Shown piece by piece: positions 43,613-54,456 of a stretch of 64,000 nucleotides of DNA. Origin of the DNA: Knufia peltigerae (lineage: Eukaryota; Ascomycota; Eurotiomycetes; Chaetothyriales; Trichomeriaceae). The position numbers and the translations under genes were made by a program. Within the stretch, counting starts at the first letter, position 1. Every line of letters begins with the position of its first letter. Location: contig JAPDRN010000081.1 in the NCBI GenBank assembly GCA_030247855.1, positions 103,639-167,638 of the forward strand, in the 5' to 3' direction. The notes under the pieces are model-generated. The model saw nothing but the letters and a program-made list of their open reading frames with translations, was not told where the DNA came from and ran no database searches.

Positions 43613-44404
43613 CTTGGCGTTTCTCTGTTCCTTCTGGGCTTGAATGTGTATGAGAGAGTTGGAGAGATTCCGGTGACTTCGAGGGTCTCATACGAAATAT
43701 CTAGTCTTCCATCACGGCAGAAGTTGGACTGGTTATCCCCTTATGTTTCGAGCAGCTCGTATTCAGGGGGCGGTGTGTCTCTCATGAGATTCAGCTCAAA
43801 GCAATAGTCTGCTTCCGAAAGGTGTCACTCATCAGGCTGAGATTCCTGATAGGGCTATCGGTAGCACCTTGTTTGCGAAATGATTGGACACGACCAGGGA
43901 TAGCCACGCCTTGCATGAAATGAAACCCTTGGCGTTCAGCCATCAGGCTGCATCTGTCAAATGCATCAAGGACTAGACCCTGGAGTTTGCAAAAGGCTCT
44001 CTGTGGCACTTACCACAACGAGGACTGCCATCAAGGCTGAGTTATATACCTTGTAGGGAGAAACCAATCAAATACCGATTCGTCAGCCGCGAAATCCAAG
44101 GTCTCGCCTCCAGACTGCCATGGCCAGGCCAGAACGCAAAGTTAAGGGATGTTGTTGAGCAACTCTGCATTTCCGCCTCGTGTCTTGCAGCGCTTGGCTG
44201 AACACTTCCTGATCTATCTGTGTTTCTTTTCAGCAGTACCCCTGGGATAAAAACTTACTATTTTTATCTTTGGTTCTGCATGACTTCGATCCCCCTTTGA
44301 AAGTTCCCCCTGTTTGGGGAGAATCCTGCCTTTCGTAAACTTCCTCAATGTAAAGATTCCTGTAGATAGGATGCACAGCAACCGACAGAGGCATCAAGTT
44401 GACA
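43613..44404. promoter_or_regulatory. divergent region between HET-like and CorA-like genes
   Basis: These 792 bp lie between two head-to-head genes. Minus-strand frames at 43791-44009 and 44230-44574 have no recognisable domain, and the second overlaps the CorA-like start on the other strand. Confidence 0.4.
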
Positions 44405-45923
44405 ATGTCTGTGTACCACGATAGCACCCATCGTGGAGCTTTCCAAGATCTTCTCGACCACTCAGGAACCCCTGCAATATCGACCGACGAGTACAAGATG
44501 GAAGTTTTGGATGTAGCGTTGTCAAGCACAGGTTCGTTCGCCTGGCCTTTAGAATAAAGCAGACATCCTAACAAGCGTAGGAGAGTTGACTGGGCCCTCT
44601 CTTGGGTTCACCACGACGTCAATGCTTGTCAAAAGTCATGCTCCAGCTTTGAGAGTAATGTGCGCAGCGCCAACCGTTTGAGCCTCCAATCTCAAGTCAC
44701 AATGCTTACCGAACTTGTAGATTTGCACCTCTTGACTATCCAAATGCCGGCACATCAAGTACTCTCATGGCACTGGCCGAACATTTCTCCATCCCAACGA
44801 CGTTCTGGTATGAAAGAGTGCAAAGTGTGACCCATTCTTTTGGACATGAAGAACTTGACAACGGTGCATTCCGTGAGGAGAGCCCATGGTATTTGGTCAC
44901 GTCACTAATCCAGAGCAGAATCATGGTTTCATTTTCTGTGCAAAGCTATCGAGCCCAAGCATGACAACATCTTGTGGCTGAGAAGTGCATACTTTCTGCG
45001 TCGCGATAAATATGGACTTTTGACCTTGATCTGTTTCGGTTCTTCAAAAGCCTTGGCTGAGAGGTTCGAGGGTTTGCCACAGATTGTCTGGAGGACTGTT
45101 TTCGCTAATCCTCTCGATTTGTTCAATGTTGTACTAGCAGACTTGCATCGCCAGGTCGACGAGCAACTGTGGACATTGAATCGATACGTTGGAGACTGTG
45201 AGAGAGTAAGACATTCCTGTGCTTTGGGCCGTTCCAGTGCTTATTCACACGAATAGTATGCCATCGATTCCACGGTGGTTACAAGTGACTTTGATCAAAA
45301 CTGGGTGGATCTCCACTACATCGCAAAGAACATCATACACGTCAAGGAAGCGGTCGATGCCATCTTGCGGACTATCTCACACATTGTCAGAGCGCAGACT
45401 CAATGTGGAGGTGCAGGTTCGGTTGAAGCACGAAGGACAATATCAGGCCTTCATTACTCGGAAAGTCTCTTTGAGTCAGTAGACCTGAGAGCCATCAGCA
45501 TGGAGAAAAGGATGCAGAATGTGATCAACCTCGTAAGTCGTCGGGCAGACCGCCACTGATCAGCATGAGGCTGATAACGAACAGAGCTTCAATCTTGTGG
45601 CACAAAAGGACAGTAGCAGGATCAAAACTGAAAGCAGTTCGATGCATACGATTGCTTTGACAACTTTGATCTTTCTTCCCATATCCACTGTCGCAACGAT
45701 TTTCGGCAGCGCATTTTTCAACTTCGGTGGAAATGAACGAGGGGATATGAGCCTGTCAAAGCATTTCTGGGTCTTTTGGGTCATCAGTGTACCTTTGACC
45801 GTTGCGGTCTTGACAATTTGGATCTACTTTCATCCATCGAACCTGTGGCGTTGGCCTGGTCTGAAAAGAACACGGAAGTCTGACAGAGAAGCATACCAGA
45901 TGCTTGACTTGCCCGGGAAGTGA
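44405..45923 (+). CDS. CorA-like divalent cation transporter domain protein
   Basis: I chose ATG 44405 (MSVYHDSTHRGAFQDLL), which opens like fungal CorA-like proteins. Introns restore one frame: about 44533-44579 with join STGELTGPSLG, 44663-44723 giving RVIFAPLDYPNAG, 44872-44919 giving NGAFQSWFHFLC, then two more before the membrane part. The middle is helical. SFNLVAQKDSSRIKTES leads into the first membrane helix TTLIFLPISTVATIFGSAFF, followed by a second helix (VFWVISVPLTVAVLTIWIYF) and a basic tail. The GMN-like loop of true CorA is replaced by GSA, as in many fungal CorA-like proteins, so Mg2+ transport is doubtful. It is head to head with the HET-like gene. Confidence 0.72.
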
Positions 45924-46336
45924 AGGTGCAGCAGAAAGGCAATGAGGCCGTGCCGGGACGAAGGTTAGATAGATAGGTCTTGCGACATCTGGTACATCAC
46001 TTTGTAGGTGGCAGGAGAAGTGTATCCAGTAGAGTATCTCAGGAACACTTCCCGTAGTACTCAAGGAAAACGGCGTGGTGACAGTTTGCATGAGCAGGCG
46101 AGCGAGAAAGCACTGGTCTTCATAGCGCCGAAAGTCGTGGTTTGCTTGTGATAGCAAGAGGCGGCGAAGTTTTGTTTTCGGGCGCTGGCGAAAAGTTTTT
46201 CCGGGCATGTAACCCACTGTAGCTGATCATCCACCTCCTACTTATTAAATCTGTCAAGTGGTGAGTAATTCATCGTTCCGCTGGAAGAACCCCAGGATCA
46301 CGAGCTGGCAGGCATAAGTCCCGCAGTCCAGCTCCG
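45924..46336. other. intergenic, border to housekeeping block
   Basis: These 413 bp lie between the CorA-like stop and the enolase-phosphatase start. No gene was seen; opposite-strand frames here overlap the flanking genes without domain support. Confidence 0.5.
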
Positions 46337-47469
46337 ATGGTACCAACCAGGTCAGGCAAACGGCACTCACACAGTCCCGATCCTGCCACATCTGAGGACC
46401 GATCAGTGAAGCAACGCCGAAGCGTCGTAGGAAAAGCCAAAGATGCATCAGCAGCATCAAAGTCGGACAAGGACGCCGTTGTCGGTCGAACATCCAAGCA
46501 AACAATAAAAGATGTCAAGCTTTTGTTACTTGATATAGGTCAGACATGTTGTGGCCAGGGCGTGTGTATTCAGACTGTGTCGGGGGCATGAAGTGGCTAA
46601 CATTTGGATCGTTGTATCAGAGGGCACCATATGCCCAATCACTTTTGTCAAAAACACCCTGGTAAGGAAGCCTTTGTTTCTGCCCATGATCCCGTCATGT
46701 TCCGGAACGCGGCGCGTACAGCGGCACAGAGGCCTGACTCAAGCAAGAATAGTTCCCATACGCCCTGCAGGCACTTCCGGACATCCTCAGGACGAAATGG
46801 GACGATCCGGGCTTCGTCAAGTATCGCGACGCGTTCCCCGAAACAGCTCGGTCATCGCCCGAAGCGTTCGAGGCGCACGTCAAGGACCTCAGCGAGAGAG
46901 ACGTCAAGATTGCCTACTTGAAAAACCTCCAAGGTAAGGTTGTGCATCCTAAGACGCGAGAACACCTACTCAGTAGTGGCCAAGGCTACCTATGGGAGGA
47001 AGGCTACAAGAGCCACGTCTACTCGACTCCGATATATCCAGATGTTCTGGCGGCCTTTGATTCATGGTCATCTGCATCATCGGCGGACGCAGCTCGTAAG
47101 GAAATTGCCATCTACAGCAGCGGCTCGATCTTTGCGCAGAAACTATTGTTTCAACACATCAAGGATCCAGCAATCCCCGACGACCCCAAAGCCATACTTG
47201 ACCGCCGCGATATCATAAAAGCCTGGTTCGATACGACAAATGCTGGGCTTAAACACGAAGCGGGCAGTTACGTGAAAATTGCCGAGGCACTGGAACAGGA
47301 TCAATCGGATATTTTGTTCCTCAGTGATAACGTCAAGGAAATACGGGCTGCACTCGAAGCGAGTATGAAAGCCGTAGTAGTGGACAGACCTGGGAATGCA
47401 CCACTGTCGGAAGAGGATAGGAAGGGTCTGGATATCATAGAAAGCTTCGAATATCTCGATTTCTCATAG
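46337..47469 (+). CDS. utr4: enolase-phosphatase E1 (methionine salvage, Utr4/MtnC)
   Basis: This bifunctional HAD-family enzyme of the methionine salvage pathway enolises and dephosphorylates 2,3-diketo-5-methylthiopentyl-1-phosphate. Four exons (46337-46538, 46621-46661, 46753-46933, 46985-47469) join to 302 residues. The first intron splits the catalytic motif: LLLLDIEGTICPITF, where DxEGT carries the nucleophile. Next come FVKNTLFPYAL, IYSSGSIFAQKLLFQH (HAD motif 2 Ser), a Lys-containing region, and FLSDNVKEI with the metal Asp (motif 4). The N-terminus has about 55 extra basic/Ser-rich residues before the family start (SGKRHSHSPD, KQRRS), which could act in localisation. Core motifs are intact. 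Confidence 0.93.
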
Positions 47470-47874
47470 CTTTACTCAAGTGAGCAAAGAATACTGCAGG
47501 CATGTTGGACTATCTGCAGATTGAAATATCCTTGAAGCGCCACGAGACCATCCGTGTCCGAGGTCAATTGTGAAAGGCATTCGTAAATGAAGATGAAGGC
47601 AACCTTGAAACATAAATCGATACCATTGCTGTTGTGAGCCCTCGTGTTATGCGTCAAAACCTCGACTGTTATAGGTGCAGTTATCTCATGTGCCCAATGT
47701 TTGTAACGATTCCACCAACGCCAGGCTGAAGATTCCTTGTAAAGGCTGCTGTAACGCCATTTCATTGCTGCATGCAAGTTCAGATAATGAGGGAACCATC
47801 CCCTCTCCTCATGCCAGTCAAAGACGACGTCGTCGTGGATTCCTATATTCATGCTACTCGCTTTTCCAGATGCA
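47470..47874. other. convergent 3' region
   Basis: These 405 bp lie between the stops of the enolase-phosphatase and the ubiquitin-conjugating enzyme. A minus-strand open frame enters it, but only because no stop interrupts one frame; it has no domain. Confidence 0.45.
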
Positions 47875-48444
47875 TCACTCTTCCCCAAGGGATTCCCGGA
47901 CGATTCTTTGGCATTTTCTCCTGAAGCCTTTGGGATCCTCTCGCCACATCTTGGCTGCATCCACATTCGCCGGGCTTTCGTCGTTGGGACTGCTCAGCAT
48001 ACTGATGACCGATATCAAGATGGTTTCTGGCGATTGTACAGGTGACCATCTCTCAGCAACAGACTCGTATCCATATTTATCTTCTTCGGGGGGGTGTAGG
48101 ATGGATATGCACACTTCTCCGGAGGGGTATATGTTGGGGTGGAAGATGGGTGTCTCGAACTTCAGCTTCGGAGGCATCAACGGGTAATCCTGAGGGAAGG
48201 ACATTCTGGCGCGAAAGAAACCGCCTGGTTTGCATCAATATCTAGGTTCACACTCTAGAATCACATCGGGGTTGACGGGCCTACCTCCGTAGTATTTGCA
48301 GTCGTCATTAATCATGAGCATGACTTCCCACTCGAAGATGTTGTCGTCAGCGAGGCCACAACTGATCCCAGGGATGTCTTTGTCAGACTGCATTTGTTTC
48401 AATTGGCGTTGAAGCAGCGTCGCGGCCGCCGAAGAGGTGCCCAT
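47875..48444 (-). CDS. ubc7: ubiquitin-conjugating enzyme E2, Ubc7/UBE2G2 type
   Basis: It transfers ubiquitin in ER-associated degradation. Exon 1 is 48285-48444, exon 2 47875-48224, giving 169 residues, close to UBE2G2. ATG is at 48442-48444 (MGTSSAAATLLQRQLKQM). Class motifs are FEWEVMLMI, YPLMPPKLKF, FHPNIYPSGEVCISIL with the HPN and the catalytic Cys, and then HPPEEDKYGYE, the acidic loop insertion typical of the Ubc7/Cdc34 group. SMLSSPNDESPANVDAAKMW follows. The loop distinguishes it from Ubc4/Ubc13 types. Known partners of the family are ER ligases such as Hrd1 and the Cue1 anchor; none is in the window. Confidence 0.93.
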
Positions 48445-48904
48445 TCTGGGTATTGAGGGCAGAAGTGACCAGAAGATGTTCACTCGGCGTGGGCGAGGTC
48501 GAGGATGTAGCGAGTGCGAGATGAGTCGGCGTGACAAGGAATGTAGTCAGGTGAGATGTATTAAGTGTCTTACGACGTTAGAGATATTACTTGGAGATCG
48601 AAGATCAAGAGTAGGTAAAAGGTGAGAAATAATATGAACTGCAAGATTGAAGATGGATCATTCGCAGATGAAGTCGAGTGCCTTATTCCGATTTGCGGAC
48701 GACATCATGGCTTATTCATTTCTCGTACTCGCCGATGCACGTCCTCACTCATCGCCACTACCACACTGAGATGTTTAAGACAACATTACTGCTCTATATA
48801 CTCGTAGTCTCTAAAGTTCTAGCTATACTATACATCCTCTGTCATTTTGTGCCTCCACTTGTCTACATGCACTGCACGCCTGCGGTGTCTTCCAAAACAT
48901 CCTT
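48445..48904. other. promoter of Ubc7-type gene and 3' flank of peroxiredoxin
   Basis: It is a 460-bp gap between two minus-strand genes. No coding exon was seen. Confidence 0.5.
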
Positions 48905-49696
48905 CTATTTTGTCTGTCCACTCGTGAACCTGAGGTATGGGCGAACCTCTCTGACATCAGCAAACTTCTTCTTGGCATCCTCCGTAGACACTGTTGGCGG
49001 CACAATAACATCTTGGCCAACTTGCCAATCAATCGGAGTGGTCACGCCCTTCTTGTCGCCCGTCTGCAGACTATCAATGACCCGAAGCACTTCGGCCGAG
49101 TTCCTGCCCACTGAAGCAGGATACAACATGACCAGACGGATTTTCTTCTGTGGGTCGATGATAAAAACACTCCGGATGGTGAAAGCAATGCCCTTCTCGT
49201 CAATGTTGGTCAGGTCTTGCTGGTCCACCATATCATACAAAAAGGCCACCTTCCGGTCAGCATCGGCTATGATGGGAAATTGCAGATTTGTATTCGAGAT
49301 GTCATTGATGTCCTTGATCCAAGCATCATGACTGTTCAGATCATTGGCACTCAAGCCTATCATCTTGACACCTCTCTTCTCAAACTCGTTCCGCATCTTT
49401 GCGAATGCGCCCAGTTCGGTCGTGCAAACGGGTGTGAAGTCCGCTGGGTGACTGAAGAGGATAGCCCATGACCCGTCAATGTATTTGTGAAAGTCGATAT
49501 CGCCCTGTGTGGTCTTTGCTTGGAAATTAGGGGCAGTTACGCCCAGACGCAGGCGTGGTTGTTCTCCTGCTGCCGCTGCATAGCCGCGGAATGAAGTTGC
49601 GAATGGAGAGCATCTCGGTCTTGTAACTGGGACGCGCTGAGCTCGCAAGGCTGGAGCGAAGGCTCGGAAGAAGGACCGGGAATATGTAGAAGTCAT
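48905..49696 (-). CDS. prx1: 1-Cys peroxiredoxin, mitochondrial (Prx1/PRDX6 group)
   Basis: It reduces hydrogen peroxide and organic peroxides. I chose ATG 49694-49696 because an Arg-rich, acid-free presequence starts there (MTSTYSRSFFRAFAPALRAQ); the frame is open further upstream but loses this character. It is 263 residues long. The peroxidatic motif is HPADFTPVCTTE with Cys91. The long C-terminal part, with VVDQQDLTN-like and PIDWQVGQDVIVPPTVS stretches, is typical of the 1-Cys Prx6 group, and I see no resolving Cys. A mitochondrial matrix location is likely from the presequence. Confidence 0.93.
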   Translation of the reverse strand: MTSTYSRSFFRAFAPALRAQRVPVTRPRCSPFATSFRGYAAAAGEQPRLRLGVTAPNFQAKTTQGDIDFHKYIDGSWAILFSHPADFTPVCTTELGAFAKMRNEFEKRGVKMIGLSANDLNSHDAWIKDINDISNTNLQFPIIADADRKVAFLYDMVDQQDLTNIDEKGIAFTIRSVFIIDPQKKIRLVMLYPASVGRNSAEVLRVIDSLQTGDKKGVTTPIDWQVGQDVIVPPTVSTEDAKKKFADVREVRPYLRFTSGQTK

Positions 49697-50169
49697 CGTA
49701 GATAAACAAGGCGGATAGTAGGTATCCCAATAAAACAACTCAGGTGCAAGCTTCACATGAATCAAATGAAAACAATGGCGCGATTGCTGCTCCAACGCCT
49801 TCAATAATATTCCTTCTCCAAATTGCGTCATCCAACGAAGCACAACTACGGAGTACGAAGAAAGACATGCTATGCTGTAATACACTCTACCACATCTATT
49901 GAACGCTTTCCGGGTAGGTAATCGAATCGATGACGGCTGACGACAAATTGCGGTTGGTACAACTGAAAGGAATCTTCGAACACATCAAACAGGTTTGGAA
50001 GCACGTATCATCAGACAATAATTTCGCGTTGCGCCCATTGCGCCGTGATCACAACCTGTAGTACTCCGTACATAGGCCAAATCTGTTCAAGCCTCGCCAA
50101 ACTTGTCTGTGGATTGCCTCTATCCAGAATCCCACAATTCATCAATCATTATAGTCTCAAGCAGAAGCC
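49697..50169. other. intergenic with two TACTCCGTA-type elements
   Basis: These 473 bp lie between the peroxiredoxin start and the INCENP stop. CTACGGAGTACG (49847-49858) and GTACTCCGTAC (50061-50071) are copies of a short motif that recurs in the window. No gene was seen. Confidence 0.5.
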
Positions 50170-53100
50170 TCAATGCCCGAATTTCCAACCGCCTTCCAGC
50201 CTCATGCGTTCTCGCTGTTCTCGATCCGCCCTCACCTCCTCCAGTGTCAAACCGTCTCCGCTCAATGTCCAGTTGGCGCTGCTCGTGCGGTCTCGGAGTC
50301 GTTTCAATCGATCTTTGTTGCCCTTGGAGAAAATCTCTTCCATCTTCAGTGGTGCTATAGGTCCAAACACTGCATCACCGTCCATTCCTTCTTGGCGCAT
50401 CAGCTGTTCCGTGAGATGTCCCGGTGTGGCCCAATCGGGTAGGGGAAAGGCATTGCCTTCGTCTTCTGAATCCTCGTCCTCTGAATCGGTTGGGATCTCA
50501 GGCAGGTTGATAGCCTCTCCATTGGGATATTGAGGCGATGATTTGACCGTTGTAATCGTCTTCTGCTGCATCATCGAGATGGGTGTCTTGGCAGGGCCTG
50601 GTGGCCCAGCATCTGCAAATGGAATCCTCCCGCCCGTAGCATATTGCTGCATCTGCGGTGGAGCCGCTCGAGACGGAGGTTGAGGAAATTGGTTGAGATG
50701 GCTCGATGGCTGTGCTTGTGTGTAGGCACTGTGGTTGAAGATGGACGGTTTCTTGCCGAGTTGAGACTGTCGAATTGGAGCACCGGATACGACTGGTCGT
50801 GACATTGGTTCCATCGCATCTTCTTCCTCCGTCTTTCTTCGCTTCAAATCACCTTGAGTCAATCCAGATGTCCCATACTTCGATGCCTGAGGCCGGCTGG
50901 CCTCGTCTTCCAGAGGTCGCTTCGCTGGCTTAGCAGGATTTGTGGGGAGAGGGTGATTGATCAGGGAGCGAGTGGAATTTTGACCGGCCAGTCGCGAAGG
51001 CGGTCTCGATTGAGCCTGTTGAAGTTAGTTACTGACAATCTAAGTTGGCTTGAACAACTTACAGCCTCGTTCGCGGCACGTTCCAAACGCTGCTGCTCTG
51101 CCTTTCGGGCCGCCTCTTGACGTTTACGCTCGATGGCTTGCTGTTGCGCCTGTCTTTTAGCTTGCTCAGCTGCAATGCGTTCTCGCTCTCGTTTCTCTGC
51201 CTCAGCTCGTTGTTTCTGCTCTTGCTTACGAGCCTCTTCCTGCTGAGCTGCTCGTTTACGTTCTATCTCTCGTTTCTGCTCGAGCTTTCTCTGGGCTTCG
51301 CGGTCATCCTGCTCTTTCTTCCGCTCAGCAGCGAGGAGAGCTCGCGGTTTTGGAGGTTGCCCGTGAACGGATGACTTAAAAGTTGTAGACGAGGCTGACT
51401 GCAGAGACGCGGTACTGGCCTTCTTGGTTAGCCCTGGTCTTTTGGGCTCAGCAGTCAATGAGTCTTGCGGCACTTGAGAAGTGCCGTTCGGCATACGCTG
51501 CGACAACGTTCCTACACGAATCGACACTGGTGCTGGTTTTGTCTTGCTCGCAGGTGGCTCTCGTCCAGGGCGCATCGGTCTAGTAGGTCTGCCTGCAGTG
51601 GGTTGAGGCTCGGCGGGCTCGTGAAATGTATGTTCGTCAATATGGCGCTTCGGACTCGGGCAAGGTGGTTGCTCATGTCGGCTCGGGTGCACTGTATGCT
51701 GCTGGACTTTTTGTTCAGCGATTTTCCGTCGCTCCTGCTCCCGAGCTTGTTCCAGTTGGTCATCCATTCTTTGTTTCAATTGCGTTTCCTTATCTTTGCG
51801 CTTCTCTTCCTTTTCCCTTTCAGTCGAGCTGCGAGTTCTTCTTCCTTGTTTTGGAGGACTTGGTGGCAACGGTTTATCCTCCCTCAAGGCGTTGAGGTTG
51901 GGATACATTCCAGGCATTGCATGTGCTGCCACTTTCACCGCATTTGGAGACAGCGTTTCGAGTTTCGCAGCCGCAGAGACGCTTGCACTGGTCGTGAAGA
52001 GACCTTTGGCGGTCTTCATGATGGATTGCAATTTCGACTTCGATGCACTCAAATCAAGGTACCGTCTGGGCGAACCCTGTGGCGTGGTCGTGGCCTGCGC
52101 TGGATTAGACACAGATATTGACTTGGCTGGACTCACTGGAACAGCCATTGCTGCCTTTGCTGGTGAAGCCAGGGTTGCTGTTGACGCAGATTTTGTATGG
52201 CCATATCCCGGCATGATCCTGCCTGGGCCAGGAGATGCCCGCACAGGTGTTCTCATCCTCTCTTCATGGGCAACCAATTCTGGAGCACGCATGTAGAACT
52301 CCTCTTCCTCTCCGTCATCCTCCTCGTCAGATTCATACGCATGATGATTCGTTCTGGTGTTGGTGGCAGGTGATCTTGCAGCATCAGGCGAAGTCAAGGG
52401 CTTGATCCAATCATCGTCATCATCATTTGCTGGACGATCATTGGGGCTTCTTTCTTGTTCAGGTTTGACAACTTCAAGTTGTCTCATGGCGGCCAGAGAT
52501 GACGCGGACGGGATCGACTTTGATGGACGCGGTGCAGGAGCTTTTCCTAACATATCAATCTTTTCATGTAACCTTTTTGTTGACGATTTCGAATAATTTT
52601 TAGCAGTTTGCGTATCTTCTTCAGAGTCATCCTGGCCCAAGACCTGGACATTCTCGTCGTCGTCGTCGTCGTCATCATCATCAGCGTCTCTCATTTCGAC
52701 ATCGTTCCCGTGGTATTCGGGATCTGTATGCTGTGTACGATGTGTCTGCGCGAGCGGCCGGGCCGCATTGGCTTGAATTGGGCGATTTTGGTCGACGTGG
52801 CTTGTCCGTGAGACTCTACCACCAATGCTAGTCTTCATAGGTTCTCGAGCGGGTAGTGCCGCGAAAGTCAAGCTGCTCTTCCTTACCAAGGGTCTATCCG
52901 GTGTCGATTCGTCCGAAGGAGATCCCAATTCATCAAAGTCGTGGTCAGGATCAGCTTGTTGCTGCTCATGCGGCATTTTATGGCCACCGTCATCGACCTG
53001 CATGGCTGTAACTTTCAAGCTTTCGTCTTGTTTCATAGCTTCAGTTGCCGTCGTTTTAATGGTCTGGTCTTCCTTTGCGGAGTGGAAAGAACCCTCAGTC

Positions 53101-53743
53101 GTTCTGTGCTCTGCATTTGTGGTATCTTCCAGCTGGACGTCCATAAGCTCATCCGGGCCTTCTGGCTGTTTGGCACCATATCCTCCTACTAGCGGAGGCG
53201 TATGTTGTTTGTTGTCAAACACAGTGTTTTCCTGGCTAGAGCCATGGTAGCCTGAGTCTGTCTGTGATTTTATGGCTGCAAACTCGACAGGATCTGTCGC
53301 GATTTCAAAATGAGGTCTGTGATTGGATGGGTTCTTGGGTGGACTGGGTCGGGCTATTGGCTTCGAGGAGAAAACATCGCTGAGCGGCTGGAAACGTTCA
53401 TTAGCGGTGGCACTGTAAATATCAAGTAAACATACAATGCGGGCGTCTGGAACGTTGCGCTTCCTCGCAGTACGAGGAGTCTTGCCCTTCAGCTTGCCCG
53501 GCGTTTTGAAGACATTGACGACATCACTATCCAAAGTTAGTTCAAGCATACCAAACGCAGTTGTGATTAGCCATACACCTGACGGCCTTTGAAAATCTCG
53601 GAGACATGCTCATTCAGCCATTCCAGTTGATGTTGCGCCGGGAAGACGAGCTCCTCTTTTTCGGTCTGTAGCAGGTGCAATGCATTTTCCTTCTCAGCAG
53701 AGATCCACGCCGAGGAGCCAACGGTGGACGTTTTGGTTGCCAT
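50170..53743 (-). CDS. inner centromere protein INCENP/Sli15 (chromosomal passenger complex scaffold)
   Basis: It anchors and activates Aurora kinase at centromeres and spindle. Exons are 53577-53743, 51063-53526 and 50170-51015, giving 1158 residues; the first join (GT at 53576) gives KGRQVDVVNVFKTPGK. The N-terminal part (QHQLEWLNEHVSEIF) should bind Survivin/Borealin-type partners. The middle is disordered, with an Asp run (near 52650-52684). A long Glu/Lys/Arg/Gln single-helix segment spans about 51330-51070. Near the C-terminus is the IN-box (LPEIPTDSEDEDSEDEG, then PLPDWATPGHLTEQL), the Aurora-binding region. A TPPLVGG-like motif and many SP/TP sites suggest Cdk control. It is head to head with the acyl-CoA dehydrogenase. 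Confidence 0.88.
52649..52684. repeat. in-frame Asp-coding trinucleotide run in INCENP
   Basis: GTC/ATC triplets on the plus strand encode about eleven consecutive Asp residues on the minus strand. It is likely length-variable between strains. Confidence 0.75.
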
Positions 53744-54456
53744 TGTGGTGTGTGATTATGACGCGTGGGGATAGGGCAGGAAAGATCAAGAACTACACTA
53801 TCGCAGCTCGAAAGAACTGGCGAAGATGTCGCATAGCATTTGCATCGCTGGACGATCAAAAGAAGTTTGTATCTGGGAGGATGCGATGTGAATTGAGTGT
53901 CGAGAAAGCACCTTGCGGCGCTCTTGTTTTGATATTGCTTCCATATCGGGCGTTAGCGCGAATCGAGTTGAAAGCGTCTGCACGTGATTGCGTTTCATAC
54001 ACGGCAATTTGGCAGTCGGCGCGCGTCATCGCCAGGTTCGTCCAATCTTGGTCGCTCCGAATCTTTGCCATACGATCTCTGGAATTATTGTACATGAGAA
54101 TCACACACTCCCATGATTCATTAAGATGACGACTCGCTGGTTGAATTCAGCCTCGATACAAATCTCCCTAACATCGGCCATCAATTGAGCCAACGAGAGA
54201 TTTCGAGAGAGTTTGCAATCCCGAGAATCCCCGCAGCGGCTCCTTACACTGTCTCGGAATCTCCATGTTTGATCTTCGAGACGCTAAAAATGCTTGGAGA
54301 AATGCTGCGATCTCGGAGTTCTCCAAGGTATGAAAAGGCATCACACTCGGTACTTATGGACCCATTACCCTCTAACGATGATCTCTACACTTCCCATCCT
54401 TCCCAGACCTTGATCTAGGTCGAGTAGTCGTCATCCTATCTTCGTAGCCCTGCGCC
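53744..54456. promoter_or_regulatory. divergent promoter of INCENP and acyl-CoA dehydrogenase
   Basis: These 713 bp lie between two head-to-head genes. Both strands have short frames here (53680-54129 plus, 53614-54104 minus), but neither shows a domain or good context. Confidence 0.45.

Noticed and set aside
43791..44574. Two minus-strand frames between the HET-like and CorA-like genes
   Set aside because: They have no recognisable domain; one overlaps the CorA-like first exon on the other strand.
49697..49885. Upstream extension of the peroxiredoxin frame
   Set aside because: It contains no presequence character and would precede a clear mitochondrial presequence starting at 49696.
53413..53436. 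GTATGT...ACAG in INCENP that looks like a 23-nt intron
   Set aside because: It is far too short for a fungal intron, and its removal would break the open frame.
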